Positions 1-7,803 are shown, numbered from the stretch's first letter. The stretch: 20,515 bases of DNA from CAKSXP01 sp964609305 (GCA_964609305.1 CAZSRK010000037.1:1-20515); one strand, 5' to 3'. The notes: generated by a model from the letters alone, not told the origin. Numbers and translations are program-made.

Positions 1-216
1 GCGTTGGTGCGCTCGGCGGCTGCTTTGAGACACTTTGTCCCAGCACCCGCTGTCCCCGCGGTCACTTCCCCAGCCGGTATATCCCTCCCGGACGGTCATG
101 CGGTTGTCAAGGTCCACATGACCATTGTAGTGGAAAATCCGGCCCTCTCCCGTATATCCAAAAGGTTGGAAATCACGCGGAAAAACGAAAATTTCCACGC
201 TCTTGGAAATGGTGTG
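1..216 (-). pseudogene. Partial reading frame at the left edge, possible RHS/YD-repeat fragment
   Basis: The minus strand is open from base 216 to the window edge, after an in-frame TAG at 217-219. The translation contains the segment FPRDFQPFGYTGE, and QPFGYTG resembles the motif near the end of RHS/YD-repeat cores. The rest of the frame is not recognisable. There is no convincing start: a GTG at 196-198 has no Shine-Dalgarno. It also lies just beyond a strong leftward terminator, so it would need its own promoter. It could be a broken 3' remnant of an RHS-type gene continuing off the window, or chance. The plus-strand frame over the same bases crosses the terminator hairpin and looks like no known protein. 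Confidence 0.2.
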
Positions 217-282
217 CTATGTCGGATGCAAACAGGAACGGGCAGGGTGAAGGAATTATCGAAAGAGGCATGGAGTGCCTTA

Positions 283-339
283 AAAAGCAAAAAAGACACC
301 ATGGATTTAGCCATATCGACTAAATCCATGGTGTCTTTT
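283..339 (-). terminator. Strong intrinsic terminator of the leftward oxidoreductase unit
   Basis: A perfect 20-bp inverted repeat (291-310 with 320-339) closes a 9-nt loop. Read leftward, the stem is followed by a T-rich tract at about 283-292. It lies about 125 bp past the small-subunit stop. The plus-strand tail is weaker (TTTTC), so some bidirectional action is possible. Bases 340-462 between the terminator and the gene hold nothing else I can recognise. Confidence 0.85.
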
Positions 340-462
340 CGTTGTCCAATCCTGCCAGACAGCCGCCGAGTGTCCTTTGCTTTGGTTACTGTCTTATAGA
401 CAATCGGCTATGCTGCCGGGGAGTTTTTCTGCATATTTGCCGTTGCGTTCAGTTAAAGCCTG

Positions 463-1263
463 TCAACACGTCCTCTGCATGGGAAGGTCGCCGAAGTTTA
501 TGTCGTCATGGGTGTCGAGTCCATCAAACCTGAGCGTTTTAAAACCCGGCTGCTCTATCGTCAGGGTAAACTCTTCCTCCGGAAGATCGCGGAACCAGAA
601 ATCGCCGTAGCTGTCCGTCTCTGCAGTGCGCGTTTGCCCCGCCCCGGTGAGCGTGCATTTGGCGCCGATGAGCACCTCTTTTTCCACCGGGTCATACACC
701 GTCGCGCCGACGAAGCGCCCGGGTATGTTTACATAATACAGTCTCCCGCCTAGAGCGCCGTCGACGGCGGGGATAGCGTTTTGCGGCAGCTCGCTCTCAT
801 CGATCAGGCGCATTGCATCTGTCGGGCATGCCTCGACGCAGCGGGGCAGCTTGTTCCCGTTATCCAGCAGATGCGCACATCCGGTGCATTTCTGCGCAAT
901 TTTCTCCTGCTCATTGAAATATATTGCGTCTATGGGGCAGGCCCCGACACAGGCCGAACAGCCGGTACACCTGTCAGGAGAGATGATAACAAGGCCGTCT
1001 TCCCGGCGCTCTATGGCGCCGGCAGTACAGGCATCCATACACGGCGCATCAGCGCAGTGGGCGCACATCCGGGAAATATAGTGTATCCTGACCTTCGGTA
1101 TCGTGCCGCGCACATTCTCCTGCACCTTGCACCAGAACTGTCCCGTCAAGGGCTGCGGCGCGGCATAGGGTCGCCAGTCATTTCCGCAGTGCTCGTCCTT
1201 ACAGGATATCTGGCAGTTCATGCAGCCAGAACAGTGGGAAACATCAATGAGTATCACATTCAT
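463..1263 (-). CDS. Four-cluster ferredoxin-like small subunit of a molybdopterin oxidoreductase
   Basis: A 266-residue electron-transfer subunit of the DmsB/AthS type, expected to pass electrons to or from the molybdenum subunit encoded just upstream. All sixteen cluster cysteines are visible: motif I C11/C14/C17/C21, motif II C67/C70/C75/C79, motif III C99/C102/C105/C109 and motif IV C126/C129/C142/C146. Four [4Fe-4S] clusters are therefore predicted. Residues from about 180 to the end form a beta-rich carboxypeptidase-regulatory-like (transthyretin-like) domain with IGAKCTLTG and SYGDFWF, the extra domain known from transhydroxylase small subunits. Its ATG overlaps the large-subunit stop (ATGA), indicating translational coupling. 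There is no signal peptide, membrane anchor or Tat motif, so the complex should be cytoplasmic. The partner and substrate are inferred. Confidence 0.9.
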   Translation of the reverse strand: MNVILIDVSHCSGCMNCQISCKDEHCGNDWRPYAAPQPLTGQFWCKVQENVRGTIPKVRIHYISRMCAHCADAPCMDACTAGAIERREDGLVIISPDRCTGCSACVGACPIDAIYFNEQEKIAQKCTGCAHLLDNGNKLPRCVEACPTDAMRLIDESELPQNAIPAVDGALGGRLYYVNIPGRFVGATVYDPVEKEVLIGAKCTLTGAGQTRTAETDSYGDFWFRDLPEEEFTLTIEQPGFKTLRFDGLDTHDDINFGDLPMQRTC

Positions 1264-3995
1264 GCTTTCGCCTCCTCAAGCAGCCAACCGGCAAGGCATA
1301 CGCCTGCGTCGGGATCGACATGCCGGGCAAAGGCCTCCGGGTAATCGCGCATCCAGCCGGCCATCTCTTCGTCCGTTACCTTCTCGACCTCTACAAGGAA
1401 GCCGGAAACGGCCATGCCTGTTGCGTTTTTGCTGGTGGGTTCCGTCGGCGTAATGGTGTTAATGGCTCCGCCGCGGTCGAGCCATCCGGGGATTATCGGG
1501 TCAAGGCGGCTGCCATGATCGACATAACAGGTCTTTTCTATAAGCCTCTGCGTGACATATGCGCCGCAGAGCACAATGCCGCGCTCGTTATATACCTTCA
1601 CAATGTCCCCGTGCTTTATCCCGCGCTTTTCCGCCTCAACGGGGTTGATCCAGCAGGGCTCATACTGATAACCGTCCTTGCCCCGTATCTTCATCGTCTC
1701 AAATTCCCGGTTCCACACTATATCGTCGCACTGCGCGTGCATGCGCCACCGTCCGTGGTTTGACATGCACAGAAGCGGATATTTCTTCGCCCGCTCAGAG
1801 CTCAGGCGCTCGTCATGGCTCTCGCCCTTCTCTATCCAGTGCGGCACGGGCGGACGCTCCGGGTCATCCGGCGTGTACTCCGCTATCTGCGTGGAGTAGT
1901 ATTCAAGCTTGCCCGTCGGCGTAGAAAGCGGGTTGTTATCCGGATCCTTCCAGAAATTATACAGCCCGGCCGGCAGTTTCTTGACCTCCTCCGGATCCTT
2001 ACAGGGTACGACAAATATCTTCTTCTCCCTGAACTCCTCCCAGGTCATATAATCCTCGCAACCCGTAGATTTATAGAAGAAGCGGACGCGCTCCTCCTCG
2101 CTGAGGTTCCCGGTATACGCGGCATAGTACTCAGGCCCGAGCTTTTCAGCAACTCTGGCACAAACGTCAAAGTCGCTTACGCTCTCGCCCACGGGCGGGC
2201 AGCAGGGCTCCTCCAGATAGATTGAGGTATATACGCCCGAGGACAAGTCGTTGCCGAGGTCGTTCATCTCATGTTTTGTGACCACGGGGAAAATTATATC
2301 TGCAAAGTAACAGTCGTTTTCAAGCCATGGATGCTGCGCGACTATCGTCTCAATTGACGGGTCCTGAAAGGCCCTGATAGACATGTTCCCGTCGTTCCAG
2401 CAGGTCGTCTGGCACGGGGCGTCGGTCCAGATCATGTGCACCCGGCTCAGCCCCGGCCTGGGATACTGCATCTGCTTGAACTGATACTGCTGGGTCGGGT
2501 AACGGTAATTGTCGCCGATCGGCTGCTGGCTCGATGAAAAACACTGAAGCCCGCGCCACTCCGCATGGCCCTCGAGTATGGCTTTATGTATGTGGCAGCG
2601 CGGGATGAACTGCAGCGGCGCCGGAAGCTGTTTAAACAGGTCTATAAGCTCCGGTGCACGCTGTTTCTGCGCTTCAGTCAGCTGGAAACGGCCGGCTATG
2701 TTTATATGCGGCTCGACGTCACCGTCCACAGGACGCAGCGCGTCGCATATCGCGGTTATTTTCGGCACAAACTGGCCCTGGTACGGCACGGGATAGTCCT
2801 TGTTCCAGAGGTTCCATTCTATCATCTTGGCCTGGTGCACTCCAGGCCGGCCAAGTCCCTGCATGCCAAGCAGCATGACCTCCAGCCGCGCAGGCTCCGA
2901 AGCGTATGGGCCGCGGATATAGCATCCGCCGTTGCCGTGGATGATGCTTGTCGCCTTTTTTGCCCAGTCGCGCGCCAGTGCTTTGATCGTCCACTCTTTG
3001 ACTACGCATTTTTCGCTGGCCCACTCAGGAGTTTTGGGTATGCCGTCCTCCCTGCCCATGACGTAATCGACAAATTTGTCGAAGCCGTAGGCGTGTTTAT
3101 CGATATACTCCTTGTCATATGTATCCTCAGTCAGCCAGACATACGCAATTGCAAGCTGGAGAGCGACATCCGTGTTTGGCAGTATGGGTATCCACTTGTC
3201 AGCATGCACCGCCGCGCCATAGTTGAGATCCGGGCAGACATAGACGCTTTTGAGCCCGATCTCGCTCAGCCAGTAGCACAGCCGGCTGGGCATATGGCTC
3301 ACGACGCCCAACGGCGTCGTCTCCGGATCGCAGCCCCAGAACAGCAGAAGCTCAGAATTCTGAGCGATATCGGGATAGAGGTTTGTCTGAGGAGCCATCT
3401 CGCCGACCGGCTCGCAGCCCCAGACGTATTTTGCGCCCCAGAACCAGCCCTCCCACGAGTCCATGTTCCTCATCTGAAGGGTGTAGCCGCCCATGAGAGA
3501 GAGCAGCCGGTTTGGACATCCGTGGCTCGGAGCGACGTTCTTTCCCTCGCCGTGCATGTCCGCCTCACACAGGACGGCTTCCGGCCCGTATGTCTCCTTC
3601 ATACGCTTGAGCTCATTTGCGACTATCTCGGTCGCCTCGTCCCACGAGATACGCACATACTTGCTCTTTCCCCTGTTCTGGGGGTTGCGCTCCCCATTCG
3701 GGTCCCAGTCCACGCGCTTGAGCGGGTACATGACCCGGTTGGGTGAGTAGACACGGCTTTTGTAGCCGAGGCCGAAAGGAGTTATCGTTACCCTGTTCGG
3801 CGGAGAAAAGGTTTTGCCCCTCGCCTCTATCTTCCACGGATTGTGAGTTTCCTTCAAAGACTCGTCGTATGTATACGGACGTATACGTACCATTTTGTCG
3901 TCCTTGCTGTCGACAAGGCATGGTCCGCCGCTTTCAGGGCCCATGAGGCTGAAGCTTATTATATTCTGTTTGTCAGGTGTAAACTTATTGCCCAT
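1260..3995 (-). CDS. Molybdopterin oxidoreductase large subunit, transhydroxylase-like paralogue with altered active site
   Basis: A 911-residue bis-MGD protein of the DMSO-reductase superfamily, nearest by eye to pyrogallol-phloroglucinol transhydroxylase large subunits. The shared block RVDWDPNGERNPQNRG lies at about 94-109. There is no N-terminal Cys cluster motif and no Tat signal. The presumed Mo-ligand segment D179-S180-W181 and the catalytic-type H148 are kept. The equivalents of transhydroxylase Tyr152, Arg153 and Cys557 are Pro156, Ser157 and Val (in ADIIFPVVT), and the FPGYAE loop carrying Tyr404 is absent. It is thus probably not a true transhydroxylase; a reductive dehydroxylase or other hydroxyarene enzyme is possible. 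The ATG at 3995 has GGAGG 5 nt upstream. It is translationally coupled to the four-cluster subunit and divergent from a closer transhydroxylase homologue. Residue equivalences rest on my recollection of the Pelobacter enzyme. Confidence 0.9.
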   Translation of the reverse strand: MGNKFTPDKQNIISFSLMGPESGGPCLVDSKDDKMVRIRPYTYDESLKETHNPWKIEARGKTFSPPNRVTITPFGLGYKSRVYSPNRVMYPLKRVDWDPNGERNPQNRGKSKYVRISWDEATEIVANELKRMKETYGPEAVLCEADMHGEGKNVAPSHGCPNRLLSLMGGYTLQMRNMDSWEGWFWGAKYVWGCEPVGEMAPQTNLYPDIAQNSELLLFWGCDPETTPLGVVSHMPSRLCYWLSEIGLKSVYVCPDLNYGAAVHADKWIPILPNTDVALQLAIAYVWLTEDTYDKEYIDKHAYGFDKFVDYVMGREDGIPKTPEWASEKCVVKEWTIKALARDWAKKATSIIHGNGGCYIRGPYASEPARLEVMLLGMQGLGRPGVHQAKMIEWNLWNKDYPVPYQGQFVPKITAICDALRPVDGDVEPHINIAGRFQLTEAQKQRAPELIDLFKQLPAPLQFIPRCHIHKAILEGHAEWRGLQCFSSSQQPIGDNYRYPTQQYQFKQMQYPRPGLSRVHMIWTDAPCQTTCWNDGNMSIRAFQDPSIETIVAQHPWLENDCYFADIIFPVVTKHEMNDLGNDLSSGVYTSIYLEEPCCPPVGESVSDFDVCARVAEKLGPEYYAAYTGNLSEEERVRFFYKSTGCEDYMTWEEFREKKIFVVPCKDPEEVKKLPAGLYNFWKDPDNNPLSTPTGKLEYYSTQIAEYTPDDPERPPVPHWIEKGESHDERLSSERAKKYPLLCMSNHGRWRMHAQCDDIVWNREFETMKIRGKDGYQYEPCWINPVEAEKRGIKHGDIVKVYNERGIVLCGAYVTQRLIEKTCYVDHGSRLDPIIPGWLDRGGAINTITPTEPTSKNATGMAVSGFLVEVEKVTDEEMAGWMRDYPEAFARHVDPDAGVCLAGWLLEEAKA

Positions 3996-4065
3996 AATTT
4001 CCTCCAGAAAACGCTGGACATGCGTTTTATATGCTGATAGAATATATTAATCTTATAATAGTTAC

Positions 4066-4094
4066 ATTATATTATGCCTAGGTGAAAAAATCAA
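4066..4094 (-). promoter_or_regulatory. Sigma-A-type promoter for the leftward oxidoreductase unit
   Basis: Read leftward: TTGATT (4094-4089), a 17-nt spacer, then TATAAT (4071-4066). The -10 is a perfect match and the -35 matches 4 of 6. It lies about 70 bp before the large-subunit ATG. The spacer contains the 6-bp palindrome CCTAGG. Confidence 0.7.
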
Positions 4095-4104
4095 CTGTTT
4101 TATG

Positions 4105-4121
4105 TGCCGGCATGATACGTA
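4105..4121. promoter_or_regulatory. Small palindromes between the divergent promoters
   Basis: TGCCGGCA (4105-4112) and TACGTA (4116-4121) are perfect short palindromes upstream of both divergent promoters. They could be part of a regulator site, but each is short enough to be chance. Confidence 0.25.
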
Positions 4122-4148
4122 AAAATAACCTTTGAAGATAAAAACCAC

Positions 4149-4179
4149 TTGACATTGGAATTGTTCCAAGGTGTAAGAT
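4149..4179 (+). promoter_or_regulatory. Promoter of the transhydroxylase-BKACE operon
   Basis: A perfect -35 TTGACA (4149-4154) is followed by either TGTAAG (4172-4177, 17-nt spacer) or TAAGAT (4174-4179, 19-nt spacer) as a weak -10. The poor -10 and the palindrome inside the spacer suggest a regulated promoter. It lies about 75 bp before the first start codon. Confidence 0.65.
4155..4169. promoter_or_regulatory. Perfect inverted repeat inside the promoter spacer, candidate operator
   Basis: TTGGAA-TTG-TTCCAA is a perfect 6+3+6 dyad lying exactly between -35 and -10. Its inner bases fit the T-N11-A shape of LysR boxes. A protein bound here would block RNA polymerase, or realign it as MerR-type regulators do. 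The LysR-type gene at 12019 is the only regulator gene in the island, so it is a candidate ligand, but LysR activators usually bind further upstream. Confidence 0.5.
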
Positions 4180-4235
4180 TGTGTCGGTTTCATAAAGGAG
4201 TTAGTTTTTAATTTTACTTGCAATCCAAACACAAC

Positions 4236-4255
4236 AGGAGGAGTGACAGGATTTG
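4236..4255 (+). promoter_or_regulatory. Ribosome binding site that fixes a TTG start
   Basis: AGGAGGAG (4236-4243) is followed by 9 nt and then TTG at 4253. No in-frame ATG is suitably placed. The resulting N-terminus (MEKVYTNLTTGGP) aligns with that of the Pelobacter transhydroxylase large subunit. Confidence 0.8.
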
Positions 4256-6820
4256 GAAAAGGTGTATACTAATCTGACTACCGGCGGTCCGATCTCCGTC
4301 TATGTTGAAGACGGGAAGATCACCCGCATCCGTCCTTTGCAGGTGCCCGAGGAGGACTATCCCAAGGCGTGGACAGTTGAGGATAAGACCGGCAAGAAGT
4401 ATTCGCCGCCAAAGGCCATGCGTGTTGCTCAAAACATCATGGCAGAGAAAAACAGGCTGTACTCAAAGGACCGTATCCTCTATCCAATGAAGCGCGTGGA
4501 CTGGGACCCGAATGGCGATCGCAACCCCCAGAACCGCGGTATCTCCGGATATGAGCGCATCTCATGGGACGAGGCCGCGACTCTGATCGCAGACGAGATC
4601 AAGCGCATCGCCCCGCGCAGAGAGGACGGCACATTCGACGGCCACGCAATCACCGCTCTGACGGGATCCCATCATAACTGGGGCATTGTCGGCTATAAGA
4701 TGGCTCCGTTCGGACGTTTCTTCTCCATGCTCAACTACACCCCGATTCTGGATAATCCGGATTCCTGGGAAGGCTGGATGTGGGGAGCCCCGCACATGTA
4801 CGGTTTTTTCTGGCGACTCGGCCAGCCGGAGCAGTTCGACCTGCTTCAGGACGCGTTCAAGAACACGGATATGGTCGTGTTCTGGTCCAATGATCCGGAC
4901 TCTACTCACGGCATCTACTCCGGGCAGGAGTCCAATATATGGCGCGTATGGATGAAGGAAATGGGCATGAAGTGCGTCTTTATCGACCCGTTTTACAATT
5001 ATACCAACGCCGTCATGGACGGAACCTGGTTCGCACCGCGCCCCGGCACCGATACGGCGCTTGCCGCGGCCATAGCCTACCAGTGGATCGTTGACGATAC
5101 ATACGATCATTTCTATATTGAAAACCGCACGCTCGGCTTTGACGAATTCAAGGCATACATCCTCGGTGAGGAGGACGGCATTCCCAAGACGCCCGAATGG
5201 GCCGGTGAAAAGTGCGGCATCCCCGCCCGCCGTATCCGTGCGCTTGCCAAGGAATGGGCCTCGAAGCGCGTTGCGCTGGCCGGCGGCGTCCGCGGCGGCG
5301 AGGGATCTGCCTGCCGCACCGCTTACGGCACAGAGGAAGCGCGCATGCTGATTGCCCTTGCGGCAATGCAGGGTTTCGGCAAGCCCGGCGTCTCCATCTG
5401 GGGCACGACTATGGGCGCTCCTGCCGATTACACATGGTTCCCCGGCTATGCCGAGCCGGATTCGCAGATGGGCAAATCCCGCGCGGCCGACACGAAATTT
5501 GCCGGCTCCGACGTCAAGCAGCGTCTGTACCGCATCAACTACCCTGAGGACATAATAAATGGCCACGGCGAATTTATCGGCGACGGTTTCTGCGGACAGA
5601 GCCTTGCTCAGCAGTTCAATCACCACGAATACCCCATAGAGGGCCCTGTCAAAATGCTGTGGCGATACGGTGGTTCGTTCATGGGCACGATGACGGAGAC
5701 CAACAGGTATGTGAAGCTCTACCGGCACCGCGGCGAAAACCAGCTTGACTGTGTCATAAACCAGGACTGCTGGTTCGGCGGCGAGGCCAAGTATGCCGAC
5801 ATAATCCTGCCCGCCTGCACGAACCTTGAACGCAATGACCTCGGTGAGTGGGCAGTCGGCGGCGGATATACCACCCACGCACAGATAGGCAACAACTGGC
5901 GAGTCATCGTCCGTGAGCAGAAGTGCGTCGAGCCTCTCGGCGAGAGCAAGACCGACTATGAGATCTTCCAGGAGGTGGCAAAAAAGCTGGGCCTCTGGGA
6001 GGAGTATACCGACGGCGGCAAGACCGAGGATGAATGGGCCGAGGCATATTGGAACCTCTCTGAGCTGTCGCAGCGCTGCAGCTGGGAGGAGTTTAACAGG
6101 AAGGGTTATTACATTGTCCCCGTTCCTGAGGACTACGAGCCGCACCCCGCCTTCCGCTGGTACTACGAGGGCCGCGACTGTGATACCCAGGACTATCTGA
6201 ACGTCAACATCAAGACCGAAAACTTCATGAACACCTTGGAGCCCACGGAGAACTCCAAAAAACTCGGTACATATTCCGGCAAGCTGGAGTTTTCAAGCGA
6301 AAGCCTGAAAGATCTTTCACCCGACGACGAGGAGCGTCCCCCGGTCCCTCACTACATACCGTCCTGGGAAGGACATGAGACCGAGCTGTATAAGAAATAT
6401 CCGCTTCAGATCATCTCTCCGCATCCGCGCTTCAGCTTCCACACCCATTATGACACCCACGCAAGCTGGATCGACGAGATCCCCTGTCACCGCATGATTA
6501 TTGACGGCTATGCCTACTGGATCGCCCGCATCAACCCCGAGGATGCAAAGGTCCGCGGTATCAAGACCGGCGATATCATAGAGCTGTATAACGACCGCGG
6601 CAGCGTCCTGTGTGCAGCCGACGTCACCTACCGCGTACCTGTCGGCGTCATGCACTCTTACGGCTGCTCTGCCAAGTATGACCCCATCACTACTGAGACC
6701 GGCGCCACCGACCGCGGCGGCTGTGTAAATATCCTCACAAGCAAGCGTTGGCTTTCCAAGAATGTTCCGGGCATGGCTCCGAACTCCTGCCTTATCGAGT
6801 GCAGAAAGTGGGAATGCTGA
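4253..6820 (+). CDS. athL: Pyrogallol-phloroglucinol transhydroxylase-like molybdopterin large subunit
   Basis: An 855-residue protein (family about 875) very like transhydroxylase AthL, which moves a hydroxyl between polyhydroxybenzenes with no net redox change, using 1,2,3,5-tetrahydroxybenzene as co-substrate. By recalled alignment, most of the active site is kept: H140 (His144), Y148 (Tyr152), D170-S171-W172 (Asp174, Mo ligand Ser175, Trp176), Y399 in FPGYAE (Tyr404) and C522 in ILPACTN (Cys557). Arg153 is replaced by K149 and Trp354 by E350, so the exact substrate may differ. There is no N-terminal Fe-S motif or Tat signal, so it is cytoplasmic. It starts at TTG with a strong Shine-Dalgarno. 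It is the first gene of an operon with its small subunit, thiolase, BKACE and thioesterase. An acetylene-hydratase-like or other hydroxyarene role is less likely. Confidence 0.85.
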   Translation: MEKVYTNLTTGGPISVYVEDGKITRIRPLQVPEEDYPKAWTVEDKTGKKYSPPKAMRVAQNIMAEKNRLYSKDRILYPMKRVDWDPNGDRNPQNRGISGYERISWDEAATLIADEIKRIAPRREDGTFDGHAITALTGSHHNWGIVGYKMAPFGRFFSMLNYTPILDNPDSWEGWMWGAPHMYGFFWRLGQPEQFDLLQDAFKNTDMVVFWSNDPDSTHGIYSGQESNIWRVWMKEMGMKCVFIDPFYNYTNAVMDGTWFAPRPGTDTALAAAIAYQWIVDDTYDHFYIENRTLGFDEFKAYILGEEDGIPKTPEWAGEKCGIPARRIRALAKEWASKRVALAGGVRGGEGSACRTAYGTEEARMLIALAAMQGFGKPGVSIWGTTMGAPADYTWFPGYAEPDSQMGKSRAADTKFAGSDVKQRLYRINYPEDIINGHGEFIGDGFCGQSLAQQFNHHEYPIEGPVKMLWRYGGSFMGTMTETNRYVKLYRHRGENQLDCVINQDCWFGGEAKYADIILPACTNLERNDLGEWAVGGGYTTHAQIGNNWRVIVREQKCVEPLGESKTDYEIFQEVAKKLGLWEEYTDGGKTEDEWAEAYWNLSELSQRCSWEEFNRKGYYIVPVPEDYEPHPAFRWYYEGRDCDTQDYLNVNIKTENFMNTLEPTENSKKLGTYSGKLEFSSESLKDLSPDDEERPPVPHYIPSWEGHETELYKKYPLQIISPHPRFSFHTHYDTHASWIDEIPCHRMIIDGYAYWIARINPEDAKVRGIKTGDIIELYNDRGSVLCAADVTYRVPVGVMHSYGCSAKYDPITTETGATDRGGCVNILTSKRWLSKNVPGMAPNSCLIECRKWEC

Positions 6821-6864
6821 GATCTGCCGAACTTTTCTCCGTTTCCTGAGAACAAAATGTCTTG

Positions 6865-6882
6865 AAAGGAATGAATCAATTG
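6865..6882 (+). promoter_or_regulatory. Ribosome binding site that decides the small-subunit start
   Basis: AAAGGA (6865-6870) touches the in-frame ATG at 6871 but lies 9 nt before TTG at 6880. A TTG at 6862 has no upstream site. The 9-nt spacing matches other genes here, and the TTG-6880 N-terminus MPKYGFIIDV aligns residue for residue with MEQYYMVIDV of AthS. Confidence 0.7.
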
Positions 6883-7707
6883 CCTAAATATGGTTTTATA
6901 ATTGATGTCGATCGCTGCAATGGCTGTTACGGATGTTTCCTCGCCTGTAAGGATGAGTGGGTCGGCAATGACCATGGCGCCCTTGGCGCCGCCACGGCAG
7001 AGGGCATGAACCTTATTCGTGTCAGGGAGATAGAATACGGCACTGACAACAAGGTAAAGGTGGACTATATCCCTATCCCCTGCCAGCACTGCAAAAACGC
7101 CCCCTGTATCACAAAGCGTCCCGACGCTTTCTATGCCCGTGAGGACGGCCTGGTCATACTTGACCCCGCAAAGAGCGCCGACAAAGAGCTTCTCGCCGCC
7201 TGCCCCTATGGCTGTGTGGTATGGAACGATCAGGCCGGCATTGCACAGAAGTGCAACGGCTGCGCCCATATGCTCGACGCCGGGGAGAAGCAGACCCGAT
7301 GCAGCGAATGCTGCCCTAATCAGGCGCTTATCTTTGGAGATCTGGACGACCCCGAAAGTGAAATTTCCAAATTCGCGGCTGAGCATGCCGACGAACTGGA
7401 GGACTTCCAGCCAGCGTTTAAAACCAATCCCGGCGTTAAGTACATGTACTTGCCCAAACCCTTTATCTGCGGCGAGGTCATCGCCGACGGCGAATGTGTC
7501 AAGGGCGCAAAAGTCACCATAAGGTGCGATGAAAGCGGCAATGTTTTCGAGACCGCAAGCGATTTCCTCGGCGACTTTGAAGTTCAGGGCCTGCCCACGA
7601 ACAAGCCCTTCACCGTCACGATAGAGGCTGAAGGCTATAAGCCCGCCGTTCTCACATGCCGGACCATGGCCGCTGTGAATCTCGGCGAGATCAACCTTGA
7701 AAAATAA
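6880..7707 (+). CDS. athS: Transhydroxylase-type three-cluster ferredoxin-like small subunit
   Basis: A 275-residue partner of the transhydroxylase-like large subunit; the Pelobacter subunit is about 274. Motif I is C13/C16/C19/C23. Motif II has only C68/C71/C76, and motif III keeps a single ligand, C108 in ACPYG. Motif IV is C125/C128/C141/C145. By the usual ligand swapping, this loses one cluster and leaves three [4Fe-4S] clusters, the arrangement known for AthS. Residues from about 190 to the end form a carboxypeptidase-regulatory-like domain (VKGAKVTIRC, FLGDFEVQG). The start is TTG 6880; ATG 6871 or TTG 6862 would add 3 or 6 residues. It lies 59 bp after the large subunit with no terminator between. 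It has no membrane segment. Confidence 0.88.
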   Translation: MPKYGFIIDVDRCNGCYGCFLACKDEWVGNDHGALGAATAEGMNLIRVREIEYGTDNKVKVDYIPIPCQHCKNAPCITKRPDAFYAREDGLVILDPAKSADKELLAACPYGCVVWNDQAGIAQKCNGCAHMLDAGEKQTRCSECCPNQALIFGDLDDPESEISKFAAEHADELEDFQPAFKTNPGVKYMYLPKPFICGEVIADGECVKGAKVTIRCDESGNVFETASDFLGDFEVQGLPTNKPFTVTIEAEGYKPAVLTCRTMAAVNLGEINLEK

Positions 7708-7721
7708 GGTTTCTGGCACAG

Positions 7722-7787
7722 TCCCGCTTTCCATGGCGGGGCTGCAAAACCGTGACAGTAAAACACCATCGCACGGCCACGCCGTGC
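7722..7787 (+). other. Two hairpins in the small-subunit/thiolase gap
   Basis: The 96-nt gap holds an 8-bp stem with one G-U pair (AGTCCCGC with GCGGGGCT, about 7722-7745) and a perfect 7-bp stem GCACGGC/GCCGTGC with a 3-nt loop (7771-7777 with 7781-7787), one base before the thiolase Shine-Dalgarno. Neither has a U-tract, so they are more likely mRNA processing or stability elements than terminators. Confidence 0.4.
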
Positions 7788-7803
7788 AGGGAGGTCAACA
7801 CAT

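Noticed and set aside
4..399. 131-residue plus-strand frame at the left end
   Set aside because: It runs through the perfect terminator hairpin and has no recognisable protein features.
2565..3746. 393-residue plus-strand open frame inside the leftward large-subunit gene
   Set aside because: It is antisense to a recognised gene, has no family motif and no credible ribosome site.
4562..6145. Long 527-residue minus-strand open frame inside the rightward large-subunit gene
   Set aside because: It is antisense to a clearly recognised molybdopterin enzyme; high GC and codon bias create long antisense frames. It has no recognisable domain.
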